The notes beneath the pieces are model-generated. The model saw only the letters and a program-made list of their open reading frames with translations. It did not search any database and had not been told where the DNA came from. Below, in pieces: positions 36,273 through 46,004 of a stretch of DNA of 64,000 nucleotides. This stretch comes from Pedobacter antarcticus (GTDB taxonomy: Bacteria; Bacteroidota; Bacteroidia; Sphingobacteriales; Sphingobacteriaceae): contig NZ_FONS01000001.1 in NCBI RefSeq assembly GCF_900112985.1, positions 57,720 to 121,719 of the forward strand. Reading direction: 5' to 3'. Each line of letters begins with the position of its first letter. The first letter of the stretch is position 1. A program made the position numbers and the translations under genes.

Positions 36273-37016
36273 TTACAACCTCGCATTAAAGGCCAAACCA
36301 AACGTATGATTCTGATATGCAGGAATAAGATTATACTGCTGCGCCTTAGTTCCAACCACAAGTTTTTTAAGTTTAGGATAGATTATATAGGCGAGCTTGG
36401 TGGATATAATCCCTACACCGGCCCCAGTGACCACATCACTTAACCAATGCTTATTATTATACATTCTTAGGACCCCGGTCGCGGTCGCTACTGTGTATCC
36501 TGCATATCCATACCAGGGAGAAACGTCTTTGTATTCCTGCATCAGAAACTCTGCGGCGGCAAATGCATTAGCAGTATGGCCAGATGGGAATGAATTAAAG
36601 CCACTGTGGTCCGGACGTTCCCGATTGGTCATACGCTTCACGGAAAAAACTGTTCCACTCATAATCGCCTCTGAAAGCAAGTAAATACCGGTAGCATCTA
36701 CCAACGAATGTTTACCCTTAATACCGGCCAGGTTAAGTCCATAGACGGCGACAGCGGGTGCAAATTGCAGATAATTATCTACATGAGCGGCAAATAAAGG
36801 ATGGTCTTCCTGCAGCTCATTCCGCGTCGAAAAATCCAGATGACGGATGGGAGAATTACAGGAGAGTGATACCAGCCCATATCCGACTAGCACGGCAGGA
36901 ATAATAAAAGAAGAAACTTTAGGCCGGTAAGCAAGTGAATCAATTACCTGTGCTTTGCCAATAACGGGGCAAAGAATGTAGAAAAGAAGAGATAAACACA
37001 GAAGTTTAATACGCAT
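36273..37016 (-). CDS. PAP2-family phosphatase, exported/membrane
   Basis: A 247-residue protein with a signal-like N-terminus (RIKLLCLSLLFYILCPVIG) that decides ATG 37016 over 37049. The three PAP2 motifs are present: KRMTNRERPD, FPSGH and RMYNNKHWLSD. Expected reaction is removal of phosphate from a lipid or isoprenoid phosphate at the membrane. The motif set is complete, so it should be active. Confidence 0.92.
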   Translation of the reverse strand: MRIKLLCLSLLFYILCPVIGKAQVIDSLAYRPKVSSFIIPAVLVGYGLVSLSCNSPIRHLDFSTRNELQEDHPLFAAHVDNYLQFAPAVAVYGLNLAGIKGKHSLVDATGIYLLSEAIMSGTVFSVKRMTNRERPDHSGFNSFPSGHTANAFAAAEFLMQEYKDVSPWYGYAGYTVATATGVLRMYNNKHWLSDVVTGAGVGIISTKLAYIIYPKLKKLVVGTKAQQYNLIPAYQNHTFGLAFNARL

Positions 37017-37095
37017 AAATACAAGATTTACCGCTAAACTATATGCCAATTATGGAGAAAATCTGTATTCTACTTCCGGCCCTTTGTCCCGTACT

Positions 37096-37860
37096 TTACA
37101 GATTCATACCACCAGAAACTTCAATACGCTGAGCATTAACCCATTTTGCATCTGCAGTACAAAGAAAAGCTACAACCCCACCAATATCATCTGCGCGCCC
37201 TACCCTGCCTAGTGCAGTAGCATTAGCCAGATATTGATTGACCTGTGTATTATCCCGTACAACTCCACCTCCGAAATCTGTCTCAATAGCTCCTGGAGCG
37301 ACAACATTTACAGCGATACCTCTTTTACCCAACTCTTTAGCCATATACTTTGAAAGCACCTCAATTGCTCCTTTCATGCTCGCGTATGCCGCTAGTCCGG
37401 ATCCCACAAAGCGGGTTAATCCTGTTGAAATATTAATTATTCTACCACCATCATTAATCAGTGCGACCCCTTTTTGGGTGAGAAAGAATACACCCTTGAA
37501 ATGAATAGCCGATAACAAGTCAAACTCATCTTCTGTGGTATCCAAAAAAGCACCACCGAGCCCGACACCCGCATTATTGATTAAAAAATCAAATTTTTCA
37601 GCCTGAAATTTATTTTGCAACTGAGATGATAACTCTACAAAAAAGGAGTCAAAGCTCTTTACATTGCCTGTATCCAGCTGGACTGCCAGTGCTTTCTGTC
37701 CATTCTTTTCAATCTCGGCTACGACGTCCTGCGCTTCGTCCTTTTTAGAATGGTAGGTTAATATTACGTCTATTCCTTTTTTAGAAAGACTTATTGCCAT
37801 GTCTTTGCCTAATCCACGGCTCCCACCAGTAATTAATGCGATTTTGTTTAAAACTGCCAT
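37096..37860 (-). CDS. SDR-family oxidoreductase (FabG-like)
   Basis: A 254-residue soluble SDR. Motifs are TGGSRGLG for cofactor, NNAGVG, catalytic YASMK and the C-terminal NAQRIEVSGGMNL. Length and motifs fit a 3-ketoacyl-ACP-reductase-like enzyme, but many such SDRs act on other ketones. An AraC regulator lies 112 nt upstream on the same strand and likely controls it. Confidence 0.93.
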   Translation of the reverse strand: MAVLNKIALITGGSRGLGKDMAISLSKKGIDVILTYHSKKDEAQDVVAEIEKNGQKALAVQLDTGNVKSFDSFFVELSSQLQNKFQAEKFDFLINNAGVGLGGAFLDTTEDEFDLLSAIHFKGVFFLTQKGVALINDGGRIINISTGLTRFVGSGLAAYASMKGAIEVLSKYMAKELGKRGIAVNVVAPGAIETDFGGGVVRDNTQVNQYLANATALGRVGRADDIGGVVAFLCTADAKWVNAQRIEVSGGMNL

Positions 37861-37972
37861 TTGATATGAATTAATGATATTATAAACCCAAAAGTCGATA
37901 TTTTACCACATTGCTGCTTGCAAACATCAATCCATTGTTTGCAAAATTCAAATTATCAAATTCAGGTTTAGA

Positions 37973-38878
37973 TCAGGAACGAAATTCTACTGGAGACAGT
38001 TTGGTTTGTTTTCTAAAGAAATTGGAGAAATGTGCAATCTCTTCAAATCCAAGACAATAGCTTATTTCTGAAATGTTCCAGTCTGTTTGTCTAAGCAGTA
38101 ATTTGGCCTCCCTGATTATCCGGTCTGATATAATTTCGGTTGTCGTTTTTCCTGTCTGTTCCTTTAAAACTTTATTCAGGTGATTGACATGTACAGACAA
38201 CCGGTCAGCATAAGCCTTAGCTGTGCGTAACTGGAGTTTCTGCCCGACTGATTCGATTGGGAACTGCCGCTCCAGGAGCTCTTCAAACAAAGAAGACACC
38301 CTTGCAGAGGCAGTATGCATTGGATATGAAGCAGATGCTGGCTGTAATTTCTGACCATAATGAATCAGTTCCAAAATATAATTACGTAGCAAGTCAAATT
38401 TGAAAGTATAGGCTGATGATAACTCACTGATCATCTTTTTAAAGATCAGTGCAATTTCAACACTTCTTTCCGAAGAAACCTCGAAAACTGGGTACCCTCC
38501 CGCTTTAAATATGGGTAATTCGTCAATGGAAACGCCATTGCGGCCTGGATTTAAGAAATCTTCCGTGAAAATACAGAAATAACCAGATTGGTCTGGCCCC
38601 ATAGGAATCCAGTTATAGGGGATTTTAGGCGTAGCGAACAATAATGCGTATTGATCAATCTCGATTATTTTATCTGCATACTCAGCTGTATCTTTCCCGC
38701 AAATCAGGCTGATTTTATAATATGCCCGGCGGTTATAAGGCATTTCGGGTTTACCTTTCATTTGAGCAATAAGTGCTTTAAGGTCGAACACATCGAAATG
38801 TCCGATTTCCTTGCTGTTCAAATCCGGTGCTCCGGCAGAAACATCCTTATAGAAATCATTTACCGATATTATTTTCAT
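37973..38878 (-). CDS. AraC-family transcriptional regulator
   Basis: A 301-residue regulator with the C-terminal HTH in ISEISYCLGFEEIAHFSNFF followed by KQTKLSPVEFRS. Its N-terminal half starts like the regulator at 23039 (NDFYKDV, GHFDVF), so the two are paralogues. It probably controls the SDR gene just downstream. Confidence 0.92.
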   Translation of the reverse strand: MKIISVNDFYKDVSAGAPDLNSKEIGHFDVFDLKALIAQMKGKPEMPYNRRAYYKISLICGKDTAEYADKIIEIDQYALLFATPKIPYNWIPMGPDQSGYFCIFTEDFLNPGRNGVSIDELPIFKAGGYPVFEVSSERSVEIALIFKKMISELSSAYTFKFDLLRNYILELIHYGQKLQPASASYPMHTASARVSSLFEELLERQFPIESVGQKLQLRTAKAYADRLSVHVNHLNKVLKEQTGKTTTEIISDRIIREAKLLLRQTDWNISEISYCLGFEEIAHFSNFFRKQTKLSPVEFRS

Positions 38879-38959
38879 TTTGCCAGATTAAATTCAAATG
38901 TAAAAAATAACGACTGAATACATACGATTAAAGCGAATCCTGAAATGTTGCAAAGAAAA

Positions 38960-38999
38960 AAGGTGTGAGCTCAATATACACCTATTGACCTCACACCTT
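38960..38999 (-). terminator. Terminator of the iron-uptake operon
   Basis: AAGGTGTGAG pairs with CTCACACCTT (10 bp, 20-nt loop), with a T-run following on the minus strand. It lies 23 nt after the PepSY gene stop. Confidence 0.75.
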
Positions 39000-39022
39000 A
39001 CGAAATTATTAATAAGATATCT

Positions 39023-40660
39023 CTACGTAGTTTCAGCCTGTTTTTTCTGTCTCTGACGAATCTTATAAAAGCTGATAAAACCAATCATAGCCAGTGCAAT
39101 ACTAAAAACGTCGATAAAAAGAATATCCACGGCACCCGATGCATAGGTATTCCAAATCCAGTTACCCGTACAAATTCCATTCGCTATTGGAATACATAAA
39201 CTGAATATACTTCCCAGTAAAATCGTTTCCCGGTTTGTGCGGTTCAGATCTTTACGAATAACATAATACATTCCAAGTATCAACCAACTATAGAAATAGA
39301 AATGGTAGATAAAGTCCTGATCCGCTGCGCCATTAACCTTTACTGCAACGAGGGTTAATGCAGTTACAGGAAACATAGCCAGGCAACCGGCCAAAAATAT
39401 ATTTGCAAGCCAGAAATTAAACTTACGCTTGTAGGCCGGAATATTATTTTTGTCTCTGGCAACTAGCCAGACAAGTATGCCGGAAATAATAACCACACAT
39501 CCCATTATACCTAATACGAAGTAAATTATTTTCAATGCATACCCCCCATAATCTCCAAAATGCAATCTGTAAATCAGACTACGAACCTTGTCTACATACG
39601 TTACATCAGTCAAAGGTGACTTATGAAAGACTATCTGATCGTTTTCTACCTTATAAATAATTTTACCGGTACCAGCAAAACTTTCCTTTTTATTTGCAGT
39701 ACCTTCTATAATGATATGCATAGACGTATCACCATAGTTTTTAATGGAAACATTCTGAATGAAGGGGTCCTTCCATAACTTCTTAGTACGGTCTACATAA
39801 GAGTTCACATCTACTTTCTTATTCAGTGCATGATAAGAATAGTTGTATTCCCGTGAATCAGAATAACCTAGGTCCTGATACAGCTTATCTGCTTTTCCAC
39901 CGTAAAAAATTGTGCTGAACGGCGTAATTATTACCACATTAAAAATCAGGATAATACCCGTTATAGCGTAAATAAACTGATATGGGAAGCCAATCACTCC
40001 CAATGCGGTATGTGCGTCGGTCCATACGGTCTTTACCTTTGACCAAGGCCGGAATATGAAAAAGTTAGATACAATTTTATCCCAGTGCAGCATTAAACCT
40101 GTAATCAAGGCAAACAAGAAGATAAATGAAACCACTCCCGCCAATAGATAACCAAAAGGGGTTCCTAATCTAACAGGTACTGAATTTAGCTGTGCTAAAA
40201 AATGGAGTCTGTATAAAAACTCACCCATATCATAAGATTGCTGATAAGTTGAAGAATTGCCGTTAATGAAGTTGTATTTAAAATACGCACCATCCCCGCC
40301 TCTGCCACGACCTCTGCCTCTTCCTTTTCCAACTTCTTCAGCATGCTTTTTCTTCGGTACAAGTGTACTGTCTTTAGAGGCAGACATATCCACATAACTG
40401 TCAAAGGTATGTTGCTGAAAGTAAAGTGAGATGTCCCTGCCGGTCAGATTATGTTTCTGATTTAAAGAGTCCAGAAGTTTATTGTAAACAACAGGCTGAT
40501 TCTCGTGTGCGCTGTAGGAAGTATTACTTTGCCATGCTGAAATCTCTTTTTTAAAGAAGGAATAAGAGCCCGCAAAAAATATAACATAAAGCAGAGCACA
40601 GATAATAATACCGCTTATCGTATGGGTGTGAAAATAAATATTATACTTTCTGATATTCAT
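39023..40660 (-). CDS. PepSY-associated membrane protein (XusC-like / ferric reductase type)
   Basis: A 545-residue inner-membrane protein with the PepSY_TM plan: an N-terminal span (HTHTISGIIICALLYVIFFAG), a long periplasmic part and further spans toward the end. Residues 111-122 form an Arg-Gly repeat (GKGRGRGRGRGG) that looks like an inserted loop. In Bacteroides Xus the PepSY protein is the inner-membrane step of siderophore use. It is the last gene of the uptake operon, 8 nt after the 93-residue membrane protein. Confidence 0.87.
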   Translation of the reverse strand: MNIRKYNIYFHTHTISGIIICALLYVIFFAGSYSFFKKEISAWQSNTSYSAHENQPVVYNKLLDSLNQKHNLTGRDISLYFQQHTFDSYVDMSASKDSTLVPKKKHAEEVGKGRGRGRGRGGDGAYFKYNFINGNSSTYQQSYDMGEFLYRLHFLAQLNSVPVRLGTPFGYLLAGVVSFIFLFALITGLMLHWDKIVSNFFIFRPWSKVKTVWTDAHTALGVIGFPYQFIYAITGIILIFNVVIITPFSTIFYGGKADKLYQDLGYSDSREYNYSYHALNKKVDVNSYVDRTKKLWKDPFIQNVSIKNYGDTSMHIIIEGTANKKESFAGTGKIIYKVENDQIVFHKSPLTDVTYVDKVRSLIYRLHFGDYGGYALKIIYFVLGIMGCVVIISGILVWLVARDKNNIPAYKRKFNFWLANIFLAGCLAMFPVTALTLVAVKVNGAADQDFIYHFYFYSWLILGMYYVIRKDLNRTNRETILLGSIFSLCIPIANGICTGNWIWNTYASGAVDILFIDVFSIALAMIGFISFYKIRQRQKKQAETT

Positions 40661-40668
40661 GATTTAGA

Positions 40669-40950
40669 TTATAATTTCAATAAAATTGGAAGAGCGAAAA
40701 GGACGGTTAGCAATATATAGTATAGCCATATTTTCCAAGCTTTTTCAGCTAAAAAAGCCAGTAATAAGAGAACCGCCCAAAGAATATATCCGGTAATTCC
40801 GGCAGTAATAACTACATCTTTAGGCTCAAAAATGTAACCGAACAAATGATGAAAGGATATCATAACTGCATATCCTCCGATTACACCAGCTGTGATTTTA
40901 AGAAACCTCTGGACAGGAGATTTAGTCAGGTATTTTTTATTAGCAGGCAT
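40669..40950 (-). CDS. Small membrane protein of the iron-uptake operon (93 residues)
   Basis: Three hydrophobic segments (VIGGYAVMISFHHLFGYIF, ITAGITGYILWAVLLLLAFLA, YYILLTVLFALPILL) and a basic N-terminus. I do not know a family name. It is separated by one nucleotide from the preceding gene and 8 nt from the PepSY gene, so it is likely a partner of the PepSY protein. Confidence 0.75.
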   Translation of the reverse strand: MPANKKYLTKSPVQRFLKITAGVIGGYAVMISFHHLFGYIFEPKDVVITAGITGYILWAVLLLLAFLAEKAWKIWLYYILLTVLFALPILLKL

Positions 40951-40951
40951 A

Positions 40952-41284
40952 TTAAAAGATAAAAAGTTCTAAACCGGCAAACAGCACGTATAAGATCACT
41001 ACATGCTTAGTCGAGAGATAATGGAAAGGAAATAAAAGGACTATTAAACTACCCATGGCCATCAATATCACAATAAAGCCAAAAATTCCTGAAGCCAAAC
41101 CATTTATACAGATCAGAATCAGGCAGGAGATTAACATCATTGAAAAACTTATAACTCTGGTCAGCACCGGTTGTGAGGCCATCTTAACCACCCAGTCAGT
41201 TTTCGTTTCCCATTTGCTTTTTTTGGAAAGATTATACAAGAGCAAAAAGGCAACAAAAAGCAGTAATACGATTGTAGTATACAT
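40952..41284 (-). CDS. Small membrane protein of the iron-uptake operon (110 residues)
   Basis: Four hydrophobic segments, starting MYTTIVLLLFVAFLLLYN. The ATG at 41284 is chosen because the longer frame from 41317 would be coded by the intercistronic hairpin. No family recognised. It precedes the 93-residue protein by one nucleotide. Confidence 0.72.
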   Translation of the reverse strand: MYTTIVLLLFVAFLLLYNLSKKSKWETKTDWVVKMASQPVLTRVISFSMMLISCLILICINGLASGIFGFIVILMAMGSLIVLLFPFHYLSTKHVVILYVLFAGLELFIF

Positions 41285-41297
41285 AAGATTTAAATGA

Positions 41298-41333
41298 TGA
41301 TTAGCCCGCCAATTCACATCAGCGGGCTAATCA
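41298..41333 (-). promoter_or_regulatory. Intercistronic hairpin in the iron-uptake operon
   Basis: TGATTAGCCCGC pairs perfectly with GCGGGCTAATCA (12 bp, 12-nt loop) between the DUF4374 gene stop (41355) and the next start (41284). It could reduce read-through into the inner-membrane genes or protect the upstream mRNA. Confidence 0.65.
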
Positions 41334-41354
41334 ATTGAACAGAGAGATTAATTC

Positions 41355-42581
41355 TTATAATTTACTGATGGAAGTAATTGTACCGCCTTCAACTTTAAGT
41401 CCTTGCGTAGCAGTCGCTGTCACTGCATCAATTTTGTATACAAAGCTGCTTCCGTCTTTTAATGTTACCCCCATATAAGCCGTTCTGCCATCTTTAGGCG
41501 TAAAGTTATGATCAGTTACACTTCCGATCTTATCAAGGTCAGGCATACCGGTTACCGCTTTAAACGTTTTATTATTTACATTAACGATCCCAATATGAAC
41601 GCCTGTATTATATGCGCCTTTTTCTGCGGCTGTAGTTGCATTCACTACAAAATTCCCACCACCAATGTAAATCCAGTTTGTTATGTTCATTCCACCAGAT
41701 GCATCTTGAAAATTAAAGTAATAGTTTTGATCAAATTCTGTAGTACCAGCATTAATACGTGTAATTGCTGATGGCTTTTTAGAGCTAAATACACCTCCGG
41801 TGGTTGCCACAGAACTTGAAAATGCATAAGTATCTCCATTTTCTAATACGCCCAAGCCGTCCACGAAATATCTTCCGATGAAGCTGGTACGATTGTCTTT
41901 GATAATTTTTTCTAGTTTCATGCTCGGATAATCATAAACAGCTACCCAGGCACTATCCGGATAATTTGTACCGAAGCCGTCTGCACAACAAGCCTTAATA
42001 GAAAAATATGGTGCAAACACCTTATTGTTAACTTGTTTTAACCAGGAGAAATGTGCTGTTTCGCCATTACCTGTTAAATTGGCGACATCTAACTGGCCTT
42101 CACTAGTAATTAGCAATTTATCTGTATCTACTTGGTACCAGTTTGCTTTGTTGCCATATGTTCTCGGAATTTTCACCAATAAAAGGTCATTATTTACCGG
42201 AGCAAATGCCTGAACCGTTTCAGTTTGAAAATTAGATAATTTAGATAATTTCCCGTTCTGAATATTATAGGTAGTTACAGCACCCGGGTTTCCCTGGCCA
42301 TACAGCATGCTGAAAAATTTATTGTTTGTTGTCACATAATAACGAAACGTACCATCCTGCTCCAAACCATTTCCAGCAGTAGAAAGTGTACCGGATTCTA
42401 AGTTATCGGCTGTAAGCAAATAATCTGCGACTCCTGTTGAGGCGACCGGAGTAACTGTTAATATATAATTCCCTTTATTCTCTGATATTAGATCATTCGA
42501 TTTATCTTTTGAACAAGAAGAAATTCCGGCTATAAGAGCCATTGCGTAACATGCATTTTTTAAAGTAGATTTCATTTTCAT
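41355..42581 (-). CDS. DUF4374 lipoprotein (XusB-like siderophore-binding type)
   Basis: A 408-residue surface lipoprotein with a lipobox (ALIAGISSCSKD, Cys near residue 23). The beta-rich body matches DUF4374, the family I associate with Bacteroides XusB, which binds enterobactin-type xenosiderophores. It lies between the TonB receptor and the inner-membrane genes, the same order as xusA-xusB-xusC. Function here is inferred. Confidence 0.85.
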   Translation of the reverse strand: MKMKSTLKNACYAMALIAGISSCSKDKSNDLISENKGNYILTVTPVASTGVADYLLTADNLESGTLSTAGNGLEQDGTFRYYVTTNNKFFSMLYGQGNPGAVTTYNIQNGKLSKLSNFQTETVQAFAPVNNDLLLVKIPRTYGNKANWYQVDTDKLLITSEGQLDVANLTGNGETAHFSWLKQVNNKVFAPYFSIKACCADGFGTNYPDSAWVAVYDYPSMKLEKIIKDNRTSFIGRYFVDGLGVLENGDTYAFSSSVATTGGVFSSKKPSAITRINAGTTEFDQNYYFNFQDASGGMNITNWIYIGGGNFVVNATTAAEKGAYNTGVHIGIVNVNNKTFKAVTGMPDLDKIGSVTDHNFTPKDGRTAYMGVTLKDGSSFVYKIDAVTATATQGLKVEGGTITSISKL

Positions 42582-42633
42582 TTATTGTTATGGTATTTGA
42601 TGAGATTTGTATTAGTCTTGAGACCGTTGTTTA

Positions 42634-44985
42634 TTAGGCAGTCTTGTTAATGAAGTATCTTAATTTGAGGTAGAATGCTCTGCTTGGTTTCTGTAAACTG
42701 AAATTATCATAAAGCAGGGCATCATTGAGGTTCTTACATTCAGCTGAAATGTTATAACGCCCATTTTTTAAGCTGTAAAGTAAATTGACATCATGTGATA
42801 ATTGCTTAGGGATACCATATTTATCACCAGATGTACCTCTGCTGGGCCAGTATAAATAAAAGGCATGTACGTAAAGCAAATTGTACCCAAAACTTAGGTT
42901 ATTGCCCTTTTTGCCTACATTTTTAAATGAAAAAGCAACGTCACCATTTCCATATAAGAAAGGAATATTAGGCATTCTGTCCTTATAAACCGGACTTAAA
43001 ACCGGAGGATTTCCCTCATATTCCTGTTGATTTATAATATTCTGATAGGTTACATTTACACCGGCTGTAAGCCAGTCTTTAAAAGAATACCGGGCCTCTA
43101 TATCGCCACCAAAATTGGTTACCCCGTCTCTGTTGCCAGCAACTAATTTGCTCTGGTTCTGGTTAAACTGGTAATAGATAAAGTTGCTTGCATTCCTATA
43201 AATCGCATTTGCTGATATGGAGAATCTGTTGACATCCTGCAATGAAAATGAGTACATTAAACCAACATTTACATTGTCACTAACTTCTGGCTTCAGATTC
43301 GAATTTCCTTCAAAATTTTCTACATCTCCGAATATCTCAGTAGCTTCAGGCATCCTGTTTGCTTTTTCATAAGATGCTTTCAGTTGAAGATTTCTATTGA
43401 AATTATAGCTGGTCGCCAATCCATAGCCAAATTGGCTTTGAGTAGTTGTCTGATTCAAATTTTGCTGCCCTACAATGGAATTCTGAATAATATATTTACT
43501 GAAAAGATTTAAACTCCAATGGTCTGCCGTATTAAACATATAGCCCAGCCCCAAAATGTTTTTATTTGTTTTCTGCTTCTGCTCATAGGCATTATTGGAT
43601 GGGTTGATCTCATCAGAGCCCTTGCGGTCGAAAGTAGAAAACACGTTACTTAAAGCAAAAGAGTGATTGTCATTCAGCTTATAGTTTAGCATCGTTGTTG
43701 CTAAACCGGCGTTATTACCATATTTGTACATTGTTCTTGTTCTTTCAGAACCTTTACCCTCATACTGTTTGTAATTTCCAAACCAGTCATATCGCCGATA
43801 AGCCGTATCAATATTTTGTTCTTTACCGAAATTGTAATTCGCATTAAAATTCAGATCCAGACCTTTGATCAGATCCTTTTTCTGGTATTTTAACGTAGGC
43901 ATTATCATATTACCACGACGGTGCCATTGTCCGAAAACAGAGACCATCCTGGCGCCGGTCTGAATCTCTTTATAGTTTTGCCCGAGCGTTACGCCAAATA
44001 ATAATTTATCTGCAAAAGATTTGTCCACTACACCAACATTGGCAATTACAGTTTCGTTATGGTACTGATCGTGAAAGCGTTTTACCCTTGTTCCAGGAGA
44101 ATATTGTCCAGTATTAATGTCAGACGCATCTACAGTAACTTTATAATTATTGTCAGAAAAATTCTGAAATGCATTTAATTGAACTGTAAATCCAGATTTG
44201 GAAGTTGCCGCAGCATTAATAACACTTCTATGCGTATTGAATGAACCAATAGAATAGGATACGTCTATATAATTACGAAAGCGGTCTCCGGTTACAATGT
44301 TAACAGCTCCACCCAGTGCATCTGCACCTAACCACATAGGTACGACTCCCTTATAAACCTCTATACGCTCGGCAATATTAATCGGGATATTATTAATCTG
44401 AAAAGAAGAACCGAAGTTATCCATGGGTACACCATCCAGAAAAAAACGAATATGGTTTCCAGAAAAACCATTTAGCGAAAGATTAAAGTTAGAACCCAAG
44501 CCTCCTGTTTCCCTGACACGGACACCTGCGACCCTGTCGAGTGCACCTGCAATATCCAGGGTAGAATTATGCATTTTAGTCGCATCTAAAGCCGTCACAT
44601 TGAAAGCCTGCCTGTTAACTTCAGTTACTTTTGTCCGGCCCACTACATCAACATTCTTTAGTTCATGTGTGGTAGCATCCATTACAAATTCAATTCTGTT
44701 TTTTTGTTTTTCGCCAATAGTTATGGACTTACGAATAGGCTTAAAGCCGATATATACAATAGAAATCGTATAAGATTTGGGTATGATCTGATCAAAGGAA
44801 AACTCACCTTTATTATCTGTAACCCGAATATATTCTCCGATTTTAACAGTAGCACCAGGTATAGGTAAACCATCGTCCGAGCTTACCGTTCCTGAGAATT
44901 TTTGAGTTGCATTCTGCTGCGCAACTAACTGCTGATTATGAAATAAGATCAACAATATAACAAGTAATAATTGCTTAATTTGCAT
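42634..44985 (-). CDS. TonB-dependent siderophore receptor with carboxypeptidase-like N-terminal domain (XusA-like)
   Basis: A 783-residue outer-membrane receptor. A signal peptide (LLLVILLILFHNQQLVAQ) precedes a carboxypeptidase-regulatory-like domain (GTVSSDDGLPIPGATVKIGE), the plug (LNGFSGNHIRFFLDGVPMD) and the barrel, ending in an aromatic residue pattern typical for insertion. ATG 44985 gives the signal peptide and is preferred to 45096. Genes around it point to iron-chelate uptake. Confidence 0.93.
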   Translation of the reverse strand: MQIKQLLLVILLILFHNQQLVAQQNATQKFSGTVSSDDGLPIPGATVKIGEYIRVTDNKGEFSFDQIIPKSYTISIVYIGFKPIRKSITIGEKQKNRIEFVMDATTHELKNVDVVGRTKVTEVNRQAFNVTALDATKMHNSTLDIAGALDRVAGVRVRETGGLGSNFNLSLNGFSGNHIRFFLDGVPMDNFGSSFQINNIPINIAERIEVYKGVVPMWLGADALGGAVNIVTGDRFRNYIDVSYSIGSFNTHRSVINAAATSKSGFTVQLNAFQNFSDNNYKVTVDASDINTGQYSPGTRVKRFHDQYHNETVIANVGVVDKSFADKLLFGVTLGQNYKEIQTGARMVSVFGQWHRRGNMIMPTLKYQKKDLIKGLDLNFNANYNFGKEQNIDTAYRRYDWFGNYKQYEGKGSERTRTMYKYGNNAGLATTMLNYKLNDNHSFALSNVFSTFDRKGSDEINPSNNAYEQKQKTNKNILGLGYMFNTADHWSLNLFSKYIIQNSIVGQQNLNQTTTQSQFGYGLATSYNFNRNLQLKASYEKANRMPEATEIFGDVENFEGNSNLKPEVSDNVNVGLMYSFSLQDVNRFSISANAIYRNASNFIYYQFNQNQSKLVAGNRDGVTNFGGDIEARYSFKDWLTAGVNVTYQNIINQQEYEGNPPVLSPVYKDRMPNIPFLYGNGDVAFSFKNVGKKGNNLSFGYNLLYVHAFYLYWPSRGTSGDKYGIPKQLSHDVNLLYSLKNGRYNISAECKNLNDALLYDNFSLQKPSRAFYLKLRYFINKTA

Positions 44986-45115
44986 ATAACTTTTAATGTC
45001 ATTTAGGAGTTGACGCTTGTAAAAGCGTTGTACGACAGTTTCAGCTGTCTTACAGAATAGAGAGCCCCATGGTTTGAGATTGCCGTCTCTTTCCATGGGA
45101 TCTTTGAATTAATAT

Positions 45116-45829
45116 TTATAGCACATACATTACTGTTGTTGCACCCTGCCATGTACTTTCATAGGCGTTACCATGCAGCTCACCCTCTCCTTTTTTGAAA
45201 TTAGTTGCTTCCAGAACATATTTCCCTTTCCAAATTGGTGAGAAAGTTATTTCACCCGCTTCATTTGCGGTGAATTCTTTAGCCCAGCCGTTTTCTGAAG
45301 TCACGATTACTTTACCCTTAGCTTGTGGAGCTCCGTCCATAAACACTTGTATTTTCGTTGGCGATGACACTTTAGCCTGCGTTTGAGAAGTAATAACTTT
45401 TAAAGAATTTTCGATATGATTGTGTCCGGATACAGCCGATTTACCAACGTTGACAGCAGCAACAGAAGAAAATTCATATTTAGTTTTACCCGCAATTTCC
45501 TTCGCATCGTGTACTACAGTCAGATAATATACGCCATCTGTTTCAGGTGTGAACTGCGCTACAAAGTGATCATCTTTTTGGCTAACAGTGACTTTTTCAC
45601 GTTTCTGATCGGGACCAATAAGCCATAATGTAAACTCTTTTACATCCGAATACCATTTATTAACTGGTTCGATCTCACCAGTAGCAAATTCACCATAAAA
45701 GATCTTAACTTCCTGGCTCTTTCCTTTCTGGCCATTTGAATTTGCTTCAATCCACAGGGCGTGCGCATAACTAGAGTTAGAAATAACCAGCATGACAGCC
45801 AGGACCAATAAGGTTTTAATTGTTTTCAT
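45116..45829 (-). CDS. DUF4198 domain protein, exported (metal uptake operon)
   Basis: A 237-residue periplasmic protein with a signal peptide (LLVLAVMLVISNSSYAHALW) followed by HALWIEAN, the common start of DUF4198 proteins, and GVYYLTVVHDAKEIAGKTKYE. The family often sits with TonB receptors and metal transporters. It is the first gene of the operon, directly before the receptor gene. Confidence 0.83.
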   Translation of the reverse strand: MKTIKTLLVLAVMLVISNSSYAHALWIEANSNGQKGKSQEVKIFYGEFATGEIEPVNKWYSDVKEFTLWLIGPDQKREKVTVSQKDDHFVAQFTPETDGVYYLTVVHDAKEIAGKTKYEFSSVAAVNVGKSAVSGHNHIENSLKVITSQTQAKVSSPTKIQVFMDGAPQAKGKVIVTSENGWAKEFTANEAGEITFSPIWKGKYVLEATNFKKGEGELHGNAYESTWQGATTVMYVL

Positions 45830-46004
45830 AATATTATTTTATAATTTGTTCGCATTGTCAATTATGTCTCCTAAGGCTCTATCCTTATTTAGATTTAATA
45901 TAAACAGCGCGAATATAGGATACATAATCCGATGTAGAAAGACTTTTCTTGTTTTTTTTTCCGCTACCGGGAGACAAAAGATGATGTTTATATAAATGAT
46001 CATG

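Noticed and set aside
44423..44773. 116-residue plus-strand ORF opposite the TonB receptor
   Set aside because: Antisense to a clear receptor gene; composition is Ser/Thr/Val-rich shadow sequence without a start signal.
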